Source: an uncultured Clostridia bacterium (lineage in GTDB: Bacteria > Bacillota > Clostridia > Oscillospirales > Acutalibacteraceae). From it: DNA of 44,246 nt. This document shows, piece by piece, positions 24,041-36,700 of this stretch. The position numbers were made by a program, and so were the translations under genes. The notes beneath the pieces are model-generated. The model had not been told where the DNA came from. It saw nothing but the letters and a program-made list of their open reading frames with translations, and made no database searches. How positions within the stretch are numbered: position 1 is the stretch's first letter; each line of letters starts with the position of its first letter. Location: contig CAMKSB010000002.1 of the NCBI GenBank assembly GCA_946415335.1, positions 1-44,246 on the forward strand, in the 5' to 3' direction.

Positions 24041-24762
24041 CAGTTGCCGTCCTCCTTGCTCAGAATGTCGTACCAGATTTCGTTGATGTTATTCTCGGTA
24101 TAGCCGGGAATATCGGACTGGATGCCCAGCGCCTCGACGAGAACGCTGTGATCTTGGTCGGGGTCATAGCTTTCGTTGAAGTTCCAGAGATGCAGCTTTT
24201 CAAAAAGCGTGTTGGTGTGCTCGTCTTGTTTGAGCGCTGTCAGCTTGCCGTTTTCCGCGTAAGCGTAAACGTAGACAAGCTGCTTGTTGTTGTCCTCCGA
24301 AACCTGATCGGTGTAATCGTTTCCGTTCTGAGCGACAAGCACCCAGTGATCGTTAACCGTCTGTTTGGCGGAAAAGGTGGCGTCATAGGCGCCGGCGGTG
24401 TTGACAAACTTGTACATCGGCACGTTCATGCCGGTTGCTCCCAAGGGGGTGCCGTCGGCTTTGTCGACCATCTGGGTATCGCACGGTACCGTTACGCGGA
24501 TGTAAATGTAACCGTTGGTGTGCTCACGGTTGATGACCTGCGGATCCTTATCCAGTTCGTCGCCCGGTACAACACGCTTGGCGGTATCGGGGTTCCAATG
24601 CGGCTCGATCAGGGAGATATCAAAGCGGCTGCCGATAAACTTGTTGGTCGTCTGGTCGGTGGACGAAAAGAACGCCATGATGGAGCCGACCACGACCAGC
24701 GCTAACGCTGACAGCAAGACTGCAAGTGAAATGAAGTGTTTTTTCTGTAGCTTGTGCTTCAT
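24040..24762 (-). CDS. SipW-dependent-type signal peptide exported protein (TasA/CalY-like) 2
   Basis: ...ALALVVVGSIMAFFSSTDQTTNKFIGSRFDISLIEPHWNPDTAKRVVPGDELDKDPQVINREHTNGYIYIRVTVP; TGATG overlap with next gene. Confidence 0.82.
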   Translation of the reverse strand: MKHKLQKKHFISLAVLLSALALVVVGSIMAFFSSTDQTTNKFIGSRFDISLIEPHWNPDTAKRVVPGDELDKDPQVINREHTNGYIYIRVTVPCDTQMVDKADGTPLGATGMNVPMYKFVNTAGAYDATFSAKQTVNDHWVLVAQNGNDYTDQVSEDNNKQLVYVYAYAENGKLTALKQDEHTNTLFEKLHLWNFNESYDPDQDHSVLVEALGIQSDIPGYTENNINEIWYDILSKEDGN

Positions 24763-24777
24763 GACCGGCTCCTTTCT

Positions 24778-27700
24778 TTAAGATTTGTTTTTGAGAAGTG
24801 CTGTGACCGTGATCACCGCGTCATCCGGCGCTGACTTGATCGCATTCATCAAGCCGTTGCTGTCAACGTCTCCGGTAACATTATTGCCTCCGTCTGAATA
24901 GGCGTAACGCCACTTGTCAAAGGTGAGATCATTGAACATGCTCTCCATGTACAAGGTCGGGAACGAAGCGGCGGTCGTGTTGCCGGTGGAGACGCCGTTG
25001 TGCATGATCTTCTTGACGACGGGGGTTCCGGAGCTGGAATCAATGATGAATATCAGCGAATAGATCGCGTTGTGCTGTCCGCCATCCGCGTAGTAGGAAC
25101 GGTTCTGCTCGTCGTTTCGGAAGATGACGGTTTTCTCGGTCTTATTAAAGAGCGGATTCGCGCTGAAACGGAGTTCAAAGTCCGTTGTCAGTCCGGCATA
25201 CGCCGCGTTCAGCTTATAGACGGAGCTTGCGACGTCCTCTGCCCTGCCGCTGACGGTGATGGTGCTGCCGTTATCCGTGACCGTGATCTCGCTCTCGGAA
25301 GAAGTGACGGTAAGCGCGGCATAATCGGTGATGGCTGTCGTTGAGCCGTCGCTCTTGATCAGTTTCGGAAGGAGATCGGACTTATTGATCGTCACCTTGC
25401 CCTGCTGATCCAGCTGTAAGCCGTCCTTATCGCTGACCTGCAGCGCCTTGTAGCCGTTAAAGACGTTGTGCTTTTCGTCAGCGTGGTTGAGTTTCTCGTA
25501 ATTGGCGAGTCGGTTGTCGTATCTCACTTCGGCTTTGCCGTCGGGAGCAAGATTGAAGGTTGCCTGATAGAGCGAATTGCTCATATTCGTGACCTTGCCG
25601 GTCGGATCCGATCTGTCAGTGGTGACGGAATCGGATGCGGCTTTATATCTTGCTACGCGAACCTCGGTGACGGTGTAGGTGCCGGGTTCGAGGTCAAACC
25701 ATCCGGTTTCGTCCGTAAAGCCGTTTGTGTCAGTCGTCCTCGGTGAGATCGTCTTGGTGAGCGTAGGCTGCTTTGCTTCCTCTATCGCGACATAGTTGCC
25801 ATTATTATAATCGTAATACGCTGTCTGACGAACCTTGAAGATGAATACCGGTTCGCCCCATGCCTCGACGTTCTTCCGGTCGATGTGCTTGATGATGTTG
25901 AGCTGAGCCGTCTGCGGATCGTTCTTCATCTCAAGCTGCTGCGTCAATGCGGCGTTGTTACGTCCGACGGAGAAGCTGACCTTGGCGCTGTCGCCTGTAG
26001 GCAGCTTGTAGCCGGTCGGCGCGGTGACCTCTTTGAGATAGAAGTCGCCCCAGTCGATGCCTTCGACCGTCAGTTTGCCGTCGCTGCCGGTTGTCATGGT
26101 GGTGACATCCGACGAATACGTATAGCCGAAGCTCGTGATATCATCTTGAAGATCGGTATCATAGCGGACGCGGTATTTGTTCGGCGCAGTGCTGTGCGTA
26201 TAGAGATGCAGCGGCTGCGTTCCGTTCTTGGTATAGAGCTCAAATACGGCGTTTGCCAGCTGACTGCCAGCCATGGTGGTGGTCGTCGCTGCCGACGCGG
26301 TCTTTGTCAGGACGACGCTGCCCTTGAGTCGGACGTCGTTGGCGCGTACCACATGGAGCGTTTCATCCGCGACATCGCGCGTCAGGGAGAACTCGATCTT
26401 GTTCTTCTCTTCTCCCTTGTTATGCGGCGCGTAACCGGTCGGCGCGGTTTCCTCGATGAAGTAGAACTTCTGTCCCCACTCGTACTGTGTTGTATCCAGC
26501 TCGATCGCCGTGGGATTCAAGCCGTCGTATCCGGTCGTTACGGTTGCGAGCACAGTGCCGGGTTCTCCGTCCTTATAGAGATTGAACACGGCGTTGTTCA
26601 GCGGATTGCCGTTCTCGTCGGTTTTGAGGATCTTGATCTCCGCCTTCTTGCGCGGATCCTCGTGGGTGAGGTTGTAGACGACGTGTTCATGCTGGGCGGT
26701 ATTCGGCTCGAAGTAAACCGGCCCGATGACATTTGGATTGGATGTGACCGCCGCGGTGGTGGCGTTGTGGGTGAAGTCGCGTTCAAATCCAACCGGGTTC
26801 TTGACCTCATAGAATACGTAGGTACCGAACATGTGACCTTCGACAGCGATATTGCCGTTTTGGTCTGTGGTGTAGGTCGGATTGCCGACTCTCTCCCAGT
26901 ACGTCCAGAGAGCGCTGGAATCGCTGTAATCAGCCGTCAGCGTGTTGAGCGCATTGGCAAGGTACTGTTCAGCGTTGGCTCCCTGTGCGCCGGGCTTCCT
27001 GTACTCGAAATCATAGAGCCGCAGGAGATAATACGTTGCATAAGGCAGCTTTGAATCGAGTTTGTTCTTATCCACCTTCTGGAGCGTCAGCTGACTGAGA
27101 TTCTCCTCATTGGGAATACCGTTGGCTGATGCAGGTGCGGTGGTTGAGGTGATTTGTGAGAGATCGGTCAGTGCGTTCGCTGCCGGTGTTGCGCTCCGGG
27201 TGTAGGTCACGACGATCTGATTGCTGTCATTGACGCTGACTTCAAACGCAAACCTCGTGTTGTTCAACTGATAGCCGGTCGGCGATGTCGTCTCCTTGAG
27301 GTAATACTTGTTTGGTTCGAGGTTGGTGATCGCGATCTTGCCGTCAGCACCGGAGATGAGCTTGTCAGTCGCGCCTGCCGTTCCGTCCGGAACAATGGTG
27401 TACACGCCTGACTGCTGCGTGAACCAGAATTTCTTGTCCGCCATTCCTTCGCGCTCACGATACAGTTCAAACTGAGCGTTTGAGAGCGTTTGGAGATGGA
27501 AGCGGTCATCTTCGTGGTGCTTTGTCCAGTCGGTGAAGTCGTACTTGACAAAGTCCGCGCTGCCCTTCAGCGGCGTGTTGGTGACGATCGTCGTGTGATT
27601 CTGCGCCGTTGACAAGATATTCTGATTGCTGTAGGTAGTGGCGTAGCCCCTGACCGTCTGCTCGGTGATGGTGTAGGTATAATCGTTGTTGTTGTAATCC

Positions 27701-30700
27701 TTGACGAGCAGCTTGCCGAACGTGACGGAATCGTTCGTGCCGTTGCTGTACGCAATCTGCTTTTCAGGGTTAAACGTGGTATCACGCTGGTTGTTGGACT
27801 TGCGGGTGAGGTTCACCTTGACCGTTGCATCGGCGTTCGGATAAAGCTCCAGATCGCCTGCCCATTGCTTTTGGGCTGTGACCTCAGTCAATGGCAGCTC
27901 ATTGGTGATGGTGTAGGTGTCATAGAAGTTGCCGATATACTGACCGTTTCCGGTGTATACGCCGTTTTGCGTGATAGCAGTATCGCCTGTCTGGTGATAG
28001 CCGTAATGGTGACTGTTCTCCTCTGTGACCGTGTATTGGATCGGATTTCCGCTCTTGTCATAAACCGGAACGGTTTGCGTTTCCGACCAGGTTACGTGGC
28101 CGTCCTTTGTGCCTGTTGTGCTGGTATTGGAAAGAGTGACAGGTACATCTGTAAAGCTGAAAGCTGCACCGCTGGGCTTGGCGATCGTGAAGGTGACGGG
28201 ATAATGCAAGTCGTCAGGATAGTCGTTGTCATTCCAGACCTTCACTAGCGTGATCGGCTGAGTGATCAGGGTGTTCTTGACATTGAACGAAAGCGTGCTG
28301 TCCACGGTCTGATTGCTATTATCGGGACGGACAACCGGGTTATCCTGATAACCGCTGTCTGTCTGATATGCGGTATCGTAGGCGTTGACCTTGTCCTCGA
28401 CGATCTTGTACTCATACTCGATGTTATGCGCGTCGAATTTCGGCAGCTCGTCAAAGGTGTGCGCCCAGCTGCTGCCGGTGACCGTGACCTTTTCGCCGCA
28501 ATTCTGCCATCCGGTGTCAGCGGACTCCCATGCAACGCCGTTGTTGGTGACAGGTCGGCGTGAGAGCTGGATTTGGATCGAATTAGGACGAAGCTGATAG
28601 GTATTGTTGCTGTCCTCCCAGTTTTTTTGGAAGGTGATCTCCGTCAAAGGCAGACGGTTGTAGACCGTAATGACACTGTTATCGGCGATCGTCGCAGCGT
28701 TGAATTCGTGGTTTTCGCTGTAGGTCGTCTGATAGCGGTACTGCTGGTCGACAGCATCCTCTGTGACGGTGAAGGTCGCCGCGTCGCCGTTGGCGATGTA
28801 CTCCGGTACGATGAAATCAACCGTTCCGGTAACCGCCGCGTCTGTCTTTGGGATCGTGTTATTTGCGGTATAGCTAACGCCGCTGTTGGTGTTTGCAAGC
28901 GTCAGGTGAACGTCGTAGTGATCGTTCTGGTCGCCGCTGTAGCTGCGGTCGTCCCATTCCTTTTTGACCTTGACGGTCTTGGTTTTGAGCGTGTTGGTGA
29001 CAGTCAGTTCATCAACACTATCCGTACCGTTTGGCTTGACGCTTGCCGAGTAAGCGGTGGTATAGCCGTTCAGCGGCTCCTCTGTGACGGAATAGGTGAT
29101 CTGATATTCCTGACCGTTGAAGGTCGCCGTACCGGTCGGGTTGACATAGAGCGGAAGATGGTCAAAGACATTCTCCCAGCTCTCCCCTGCCTTGACCTGA
29201 CGGGTAAAGTCGTATCCGCTTGGGAACAGCTTCTTGACATGATCAGACTCAGGCGCCGTTGCAAGATTGGTGACGGCGGTGCTGCCGTACTGATAATGCA
29301 GGGTGACGGTGACCTCCTGCGGACGCGTCCACGACGAGAAGTCGATGCCGTCTACGGTATCAGCCCATGACTTTTTGATTTTCAGGTTATCGTCCTTGGG
29401 GGTGTACTTGTTTTTGAACCAGAAGGTTCTGTCGGTTTCATCGCCGTTTGCTGTGGTAAGTGCGCCCTCTGAACGCGCTGTCGTGTCGTCGGTGATCACG
29501 TAGTCGTTCTTGAGAACAACGTCTGTCAGGGCTGAGGGTGTGACGTAGCGCTGATAGCCGCGCTGTGCCAGTGTTCCTGTGCCGTTTGCTTCCTCGGTGA
29601 CGCTGTAGACATATTCGACATTGTTGATGTTGTACTTGGGATGAATGCCGAAATCCACCTGCCAGAGCGTGTCGGAGGTTTGTCTGTGCGCCTGTGAGGT
29701 ATCGCTGAGCGTCCTGACAGTTTCCGTTGTATCCTCTGCCGTTCTTTGCAGGGTGAGATCCAGCTGTTTCGGTCGCATGCCGTCCTGGTTGAAGTTGTCG
29801 TTCCAATACTTTGTCGCCTTGAACTTGACAACCGGCAGGGTGTTGGTGATGGTGTAGCCGATCAGCACGCCGGATTCATTTGTCGGTACCGGGTTGGACT
29901 GTTCGTAGCCGTATCTCACGTGCGTGGACTGTGTACCGCTGACCTTTTCCGTGACCTCATAGGTCAGCATTGTTCCGTCCTGGTCGTAAATCGGCAGATC
30001 GGTAAAGGTGACGGTTCTCGGATTGTCAGCAATACGAAGCGTTTCTGTCTGCATATAGGCATATTGGGAGGCGTCGCTCGCGTTAGTGCATTGCAGCGTG
30101 AAATCGATATCGTAGTGCAGGCTTTCGCCGTAACCGTTATCGTTCCAAACCTTTTGAACCGTGATATTGCGCTTTTGCAGCTTATTGGAGGCGGTGACAG
30201 TCTTGTTGGCAGGGGTGTTGTTATCGATCAGCGTGGTGATCTGTGAATTGCCTTCTCCTGTCATCTGCGTGCCCATGTAGCCATTTACGCCGTAGACATA
30301 GGGATTGGTCTTGCCGGAACCGAGAGCTGGCTCTGCTTCCTTGACATAGTACTCGACCGCGGCGTTCTGACCAAACCAATGCTCTGTGGCGCAGGTGTTG
30401 ATGTAGACAGGCAAGTGCGTAAAGGTGATTCGATCATTCCACTGGTTGTCAACCGTTCTATCGCTGGGCGTGAGCGTCTTGACGAAGTATTCAGGCGTCA
30501 GAACAGAGGCGATATAGTTCTCATAGGACTGAGCGTTGACGCCTTGTGAGCGCTTGTAATCCTCGTACATAGCCTGCAGAAGCTGCGTTGCTCCTGAAAC
30601 AGGTCCCTCGTAGGATTTTTCGGGATCCGCGGCAAAGGTGAGCTTTCCTGCCGCCTGTGCGGCTGCCTTGAGTTCGTCGGTGGAAACGTCTGAACCGTCG

Positions 30701-33700
30701 GTGGCAGCGTACTTGTAAGCGGTGTACTTGCAGTACAGCTCAAAAGTAATGCCGGTAGGACGAACCTGCTTGCTCTGCTCATCGCCGAGCCATTTCTTGT
30801 TTACGGAAAGATTTTTGTAAACAGGGTTATACCTGTTGGTTATCTCATCTCTTTCATACGAATTTTCATCATATCCCCCTTCGTGTTCGGGGTTGTAAGC
30901 AAGGATCTGGTAAGTATTGGAAGTATAATCGTCAATGTCGGTGACTTCGAATACATGGTAGGCGTATTCGTTGCCGTCTTCATCATTGTTCGGATAGTTC
31001 CTCCACTCAAAAAACCAGTTGTTCGACTCGTCCAGCCATTCAAGGCTTTCGTTGGTGGTAACGTTATTGACGCTTTGAACCAACTTAACCTGAATCGGCT
31101 TTCTTTTTGCATCCTGGTTCAGGTTATCATTCCAGATTTTCTTAACCTGGAAGTTCTGATACTGCGTTTTTCTGATCAGGTGGTTTTCGATGGAACTGGA
31201 CTTGTCAAAGAGCTGATCATCATACACAACGTAATACACTTTCGCGGCAGGATAGTCTTGATTAGTGATCAGATCGTGATACGTTCTGTTTACAGCGTAC
31301 TTATTTTCACTTGGACCGATGTAGGTCTCCACTACCCTGTAGTAATACTTGTTGCCGTTTTTGTCATACTCCGGCAGGTTGCGGAACGCCGATTGTGTGA
31401 TGTTCGGGTTTTCGGAATTCTCCGTGTAGTTGTCCGTGTTCAAGCTGTCCAGCATGGTATCCAGCTGGATATCCGGATTGACTACCGTCCATTCCTCGTC
31501 AATCTCTATCTTTCGTTCAAGTCTGACATGGAACATATCCGGTCTGGTGTGATAATAGTTCGCGTGACCGTTATTCGCGTCGTCTTGCCATCTTTTGGTG
31601 ACGGTGTGATCTTCCGTTTTGAGGGTGTTGGTGATCTCGTAATCGGCAGAAAGAGTTTGGTTGTCGAGTTTGACAGTCTTGGTGGAATGAACGCCGGTCG
31701 CTCCGGTGCCCTTTTGTCCTCCATCCCATGTATACGGGAAGTTGGACGCGAGGTCGTTGCCGTTTTGGTCACACTCGATAAACTTGTACTCCTTGGCGGT
31801 ATAGGTGCCGTTTTTCTGTACATCACCGCCCGTGTTCTTGCCGATAGGCAGATTGGTGACCGTTACCTTCGGATACTCGTAGGTGGACGGGACGCGTTCA
31901 AGCGTGATAATGCCATTATCGGGAAGTTGAGCAGTGTAATCGTCATCGCCTACCGTAACGGTAACCATCAGCTTCGTGTACTGTTCCTTCGTCAACGGCA
32001 AGCCTGTCTCGTCCAGCAGCTTGAAGTAGAGCAGTTCCGGACGGGTGTCGGGTTTGAACTGGCTGTCGCCGATGAACGCTTTTTCAAGCGTCAGCGTGCC
32101 CTTTTTCGGCTTTTTGTAGTTAGTGAGGTTGAGGGAATTATCTGTGAGAGTGCTGATGGACTGGTAAACGACGTCGCTGACAGGAACGTAAGTACTATTG
32201 ACTGTGCCGGGAATGGCGTAGCTGTTCGGGTCGGTCACCGAAACGCCACCGTAGGTGCCTTCTTGTGTTACCAGCGTGTAATCGGGAACCTGGGACACGT
32301 CCTCGCCGATCTTGTACTGCAGATTATCCAGTGCATATATTCCGTTGAAATAGTAGCGTGCCAGAGCCGCCTCGAGCGTCCAGCCGACCTCGCCGGTGCT
32401 GTCCTCTTTGTTGAGGACGCGGTTAAATTCATGGATCCTGTCCTGATTATTTTCATCGCCGCCCGGTACTTTTTCGGAAACGGTGACAGTGAGTTGATCC
32501 GGACGTTTGCCGTCCTCGTTGTTGTTGTCAAGCCAGAATTTGTTGATGGTGATGCGCTTGGACTTAAAGACATTCTGCGTGTATAATTCTTTTTCAGAAT
32601 TATTATCTCCCGAGCTGAGCTGAATATTGACTTGCTCGGCTTTGGAGATCCGGGCGGTGGTTTCCTTGTCTCGCAGTTCGGGAGAATAGAGTGTAAAGAC
32701 CTTTTCGCTGCCCCCTGACTGCGCGCCGTCGATCTCCTTGAGCCAATAGGTATAGTAGTTGCCGTTGGTGTCGGTCAGAGGAAGATCGCGGAATACATGG
32801 AAGTAGTAAGCGTTGTCTTTTTCGTCCGTCTCTTTGAGACCGTTGTACTGCTTAGTTTCATCCTGTGCTGCGAGTTCAAGAATTTGTTTGCCAGTGATTA
32901 CCTTGTAGACCTCACCGCCTTCAACTGTGTACCCCTCATCTTGAGTTGCTGCTGATTCATCAGCGGTTGCCGGAGATTCCGGAGTTGCCGGTGTTGGGAT
33001 CACCATGCTGTCGCTCTTGCGGCAAAGCAAGAATGTAAGTTGTTTGAAGTACTCGTCATTGAAGAATTGCGGGAAATCGTCCTTGGGGATCGGGTCGATC
33101 ACGGACTGATTATTCTCGTCCGTATACTCTCTGCCGAAGGATTTGTTGATGGTAAGGTCAAAGACCTCCAGCTTGTTTTTCAGATTGACCTTCGGCGTGG
33201 TTGGTGTCTGGGAATTCTCCTGCGCGAGCTTGACGGAACCGCTTTTGACGACCGCCGTATAGCCGGGCTTGTCTTCCTCGGTGATGGTGTAGGTGTAGAG
33301 CAGCGCGTCGTGACCGTAAATCGCCAGACCGTCGATGTGGACGTCGTTGTGATAGTCCAGATTGCCGCTTTCATCCGTTACGTCGATCACGACCGTGACC
33401 GCTTTGTTATCCTTGAGCAGCACGCCGACGTAGTACTTCGGTGTTTCTCCCTGTTCAGGGGGTACTATCTCGCGTGAAGCCTTCATAGAAGGTTCAAAGT
33501 TATGCGGACGGATCGTTCCGTACAGATCGTCGCTATTCATGGAAATGCCATTAGCCAGATCGTAAAAAGTCGGAAACGGAGGATCTGTTGTATGCTCGTC
33601 GGAGGTTTTGACCTTGAACAGCGTTTCTTCATTAGACAGTTTCGTTTTACGGGACACCGTGAAGTTGTAAGCCCTGACGGAGTCGTAATCCTTGTTTTGC

Positions 33701-36700
33701 TCATTGACATTGACCGGGTATTCCCACTGCTTGGAGACGTCGAGCTTTCCCTGGAAGTTGTTTTCGTCAGGCTGGTAGGTGTTTTGTACCTCTTCATCGA
33801 GCTTGATGGGTGAAGCTTCGCGTGCGTTCAGTTCATCATAAACACGCTGTCTTTGTTGATCCGTCAGCATGTAGTTGAACACATAATCGTTATGCTGTTC
33901 AAAGATCTGGTGCTGCTGCGCCGGCGTCAGTGCGTCAAACGCCGCATGCTTCTGATCGTCATTGAGCGAACCATAGGTCAAGTCGTTACCGGCATCACTG
34001 AACAGCGTTGCCAGTTGGTCGTCCGTGAGTGCATCAAATGCGGCTTGCTTCTGTTTATCGTCAAGCGATTCGTACGCAATATGCGGATCTTTGTAAAGAT
34101 TGTACTTCTGAAACTCTGTCAAAAGATCGAACGCCGCTTTCTGCTTTTCTGCAGGAAGATCTTCGAAGGCGCGCAGCTTGAGCTTTTGCTTGTCTGTCAG
34201 CATATTGAAAGCTGCTTCCATCTGTTCTTCCGTCGGTGTGGTGATGGAATCATCCGGCGGCGTCGGATCGACGATGTCCTTCGGGATCGGCTTTGTGTCG
34301 CCGTCTCTCGGGAATAACGCGCGGCGAACATTGTCTCTCGCGTCGCCCAGGTAGTCGGTACGCTGCGCAGAGAAGCCCAGCGCCAAGCCTTTGTTATCGC
34401 TCGTGGAGTCGATGTAAACGACCTGCGCTTTTGAGTTGGTTCTGAATTGCTGCAAATATTTTGGAATGAGCTGTTCGTGATCGGGCTCGATAAAGAGCGC
34501 CTGATCGCCGTCGTAGTTGGAAAGGGTCTCGGTGATGAAGTAGGTATACGGCTTGCCGACAGGCGAATAGTAACGAAGCGCGTCCTGCTCCATCGGCTTG
34601 TCTTCCGAGCCGAAGATGACCTTGTAATCCACATCGTCAGTCGCCCTGAACTCACGCTCGAAATGATTCATTTCGTAGTATTTGGTGCTGCCGTTTTCGC
34701 CCGGCACCGCAAATACTTGGTGAAGGACAAACTTGATGGTCGGGAAGTTTCGCTCGCTGCCCATTCCCTCCCAGTGCTTGGTGACGTTAAATTTGAGCTT
34801 GCGTCCGCCGTTGTACTCGTTGATCAGCTTGCTGTCCTCGATTTTGGAGACATAACCGTTGAGAGCCTTCTCCTTCATTTTGTAGTGGATGCGCTTGCCG
34901 AATTCGTTGTACTTCAACAGTACGATATTACCGTTGGCGTCTTTACGGACGTTGCCGTGATCATCCAGCGCTACGCCGTACTGCTTGGCGCGTTCGACCG
35001 CGTCGGTGAACTTGAAGGAGATCGCGCCGTTGCGGACCTCCGCCTCTGTGGAGATCTGGATCTCGTTGCTCGCCGCTTCCGCCTCAGTCAGATGAAGCGC
35101 CGCCTTTTCATCAGCCGTGAGGTTGCTCAGATCGCGGTAGAGCGTGACGTAGGCGATCGGATAGTCCGCCTTTTCGAGCAAGCCGGAGATGTTCTTCCAA
35201 AGCTTTTCGCCGTTGATCACCAGTTCGTCATACAGACGGTTGGTGATGGTGCCGTCGTAAAAGGCGACGTTTTGCAGGCTTTGCAGGCTGAGCTGTTCGT
35301 CCGTCAGGAAAACAAGCTGATTCTTTTCGGTCGCGCTGATTTGGTCGTTTCGGTCGTATTCCTGCTTATAGAACGGAAGGTTATCCTGCTCTTTGACATA
35401 ATAAGTATAGGGATAACCCTGCGCGTCGTACTTGGGAAGCTCTTCAAAATGATAAGTCCAGTAGTTTAACTCGTCATCCGGTTTTTGCTCCCATTTGTAC
35501 TCGTTGCCGATCCTCTTGGGGCTTGCCACCGTTCCCTCCTCCGCTGTCGCGTTAGGGTTGTGGGAGATGCGGAACAGCTTGATGTACAGGTCGGAACGGG
35601 TGTTCTCGGCGTTTTGGTTATCGATCCATCTCTTGTGGATCCTGAAATTCACGTCATCCTTGAAGGTGTTGGTGATCCTGATGGTGTGCAGGTCGTCCGA
35701 ACGGGCAGCGTCACCCTCGGTAATGCCTTCGTCGGAAACGGAGACGGTACATCTGTCATTTCCGACCATGACTACGTTATCATCGTTGACAGATCGATCG
35801 TTGATCGCGACCTCGGTGATCTTGTATTCGATCAGCTTGCCCTGTTCATCGTATTTTGGCAGGTTGAGCAGGTAGTAGGCGTAATCGCCGTCATCCAGCT
35901 TAACAAGATGGGAAGGATCGATCTCCTGCTCAAGGGAGCCGTTCGGCAAGCCCTCGCCCTCGATCTTGATCCTGATGGTATTGATTTTGCCTTCCTCTCT
36001 GGTCAGCGCGTCGCCAACCTTCCAGTCAAGCCTGATTTCGTAATTGACAACGCCGATTCGGGTATTGATGAATCGCAGGGTGGCATAAGCGCCGTTGACG
36101 CCGCCATCCTCCCAGACCTGCCGAACAGCGTAGTAGTGGCAGTGCTGCGGATTGTTGTCGATGGGGTCGCTCTTGTAGATGCCGACGATATGATCAAAGC
36201 CGATACCGTTATTGTCCATGAGGTTATGGCTGTTCTCATCGTCCAGAATGGGATCGCCGTGTTCATCCGTGCCGCTCATGTCGTGACCATTCCAATGTTT
36301 GGTAGTCAGAAGCTCATAGATCCATTCCAAATCGGGATTTGTCAGATGACCATCGGCGTCATCTCTGGCTTGTTCGATCTCGGACATCGTCCAATAGTGT
36401 CCGGCTGCGGACGTTGCGCCTACCGGGGTTTCGCTAAAGTCGGTCGGCTCGTAGTGGTAGTCAGCGGAAGTATCGTTTCCGTAGATACGCTCGATCTCAT
36501 ACTTTGGCGGATCCGTACCCTGGATCGGGATCCGGTTGCCGTTTGTGTCTCTTTTATACTTAATAGTGATGGGGAATCGGCTTTCCCAGACATTTTCATT
36601 ATCCAGAACCCTATAGCTGCCGTTTGAATCCTGCCATGTATCCGTTTCCTGATCGTAAGTCTGATTGATTCTGCCGGAGGCATTGATCTGAATAGGACGT

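Noticed and set aside
33815-34233. CRISPR or microsatellite-like DNA repeat
   Set aside because: Repeat is at the protein level (about 31-33 aa units) within an open frame; DNA copies are diverged and there are no identical direct repeats with spacers.
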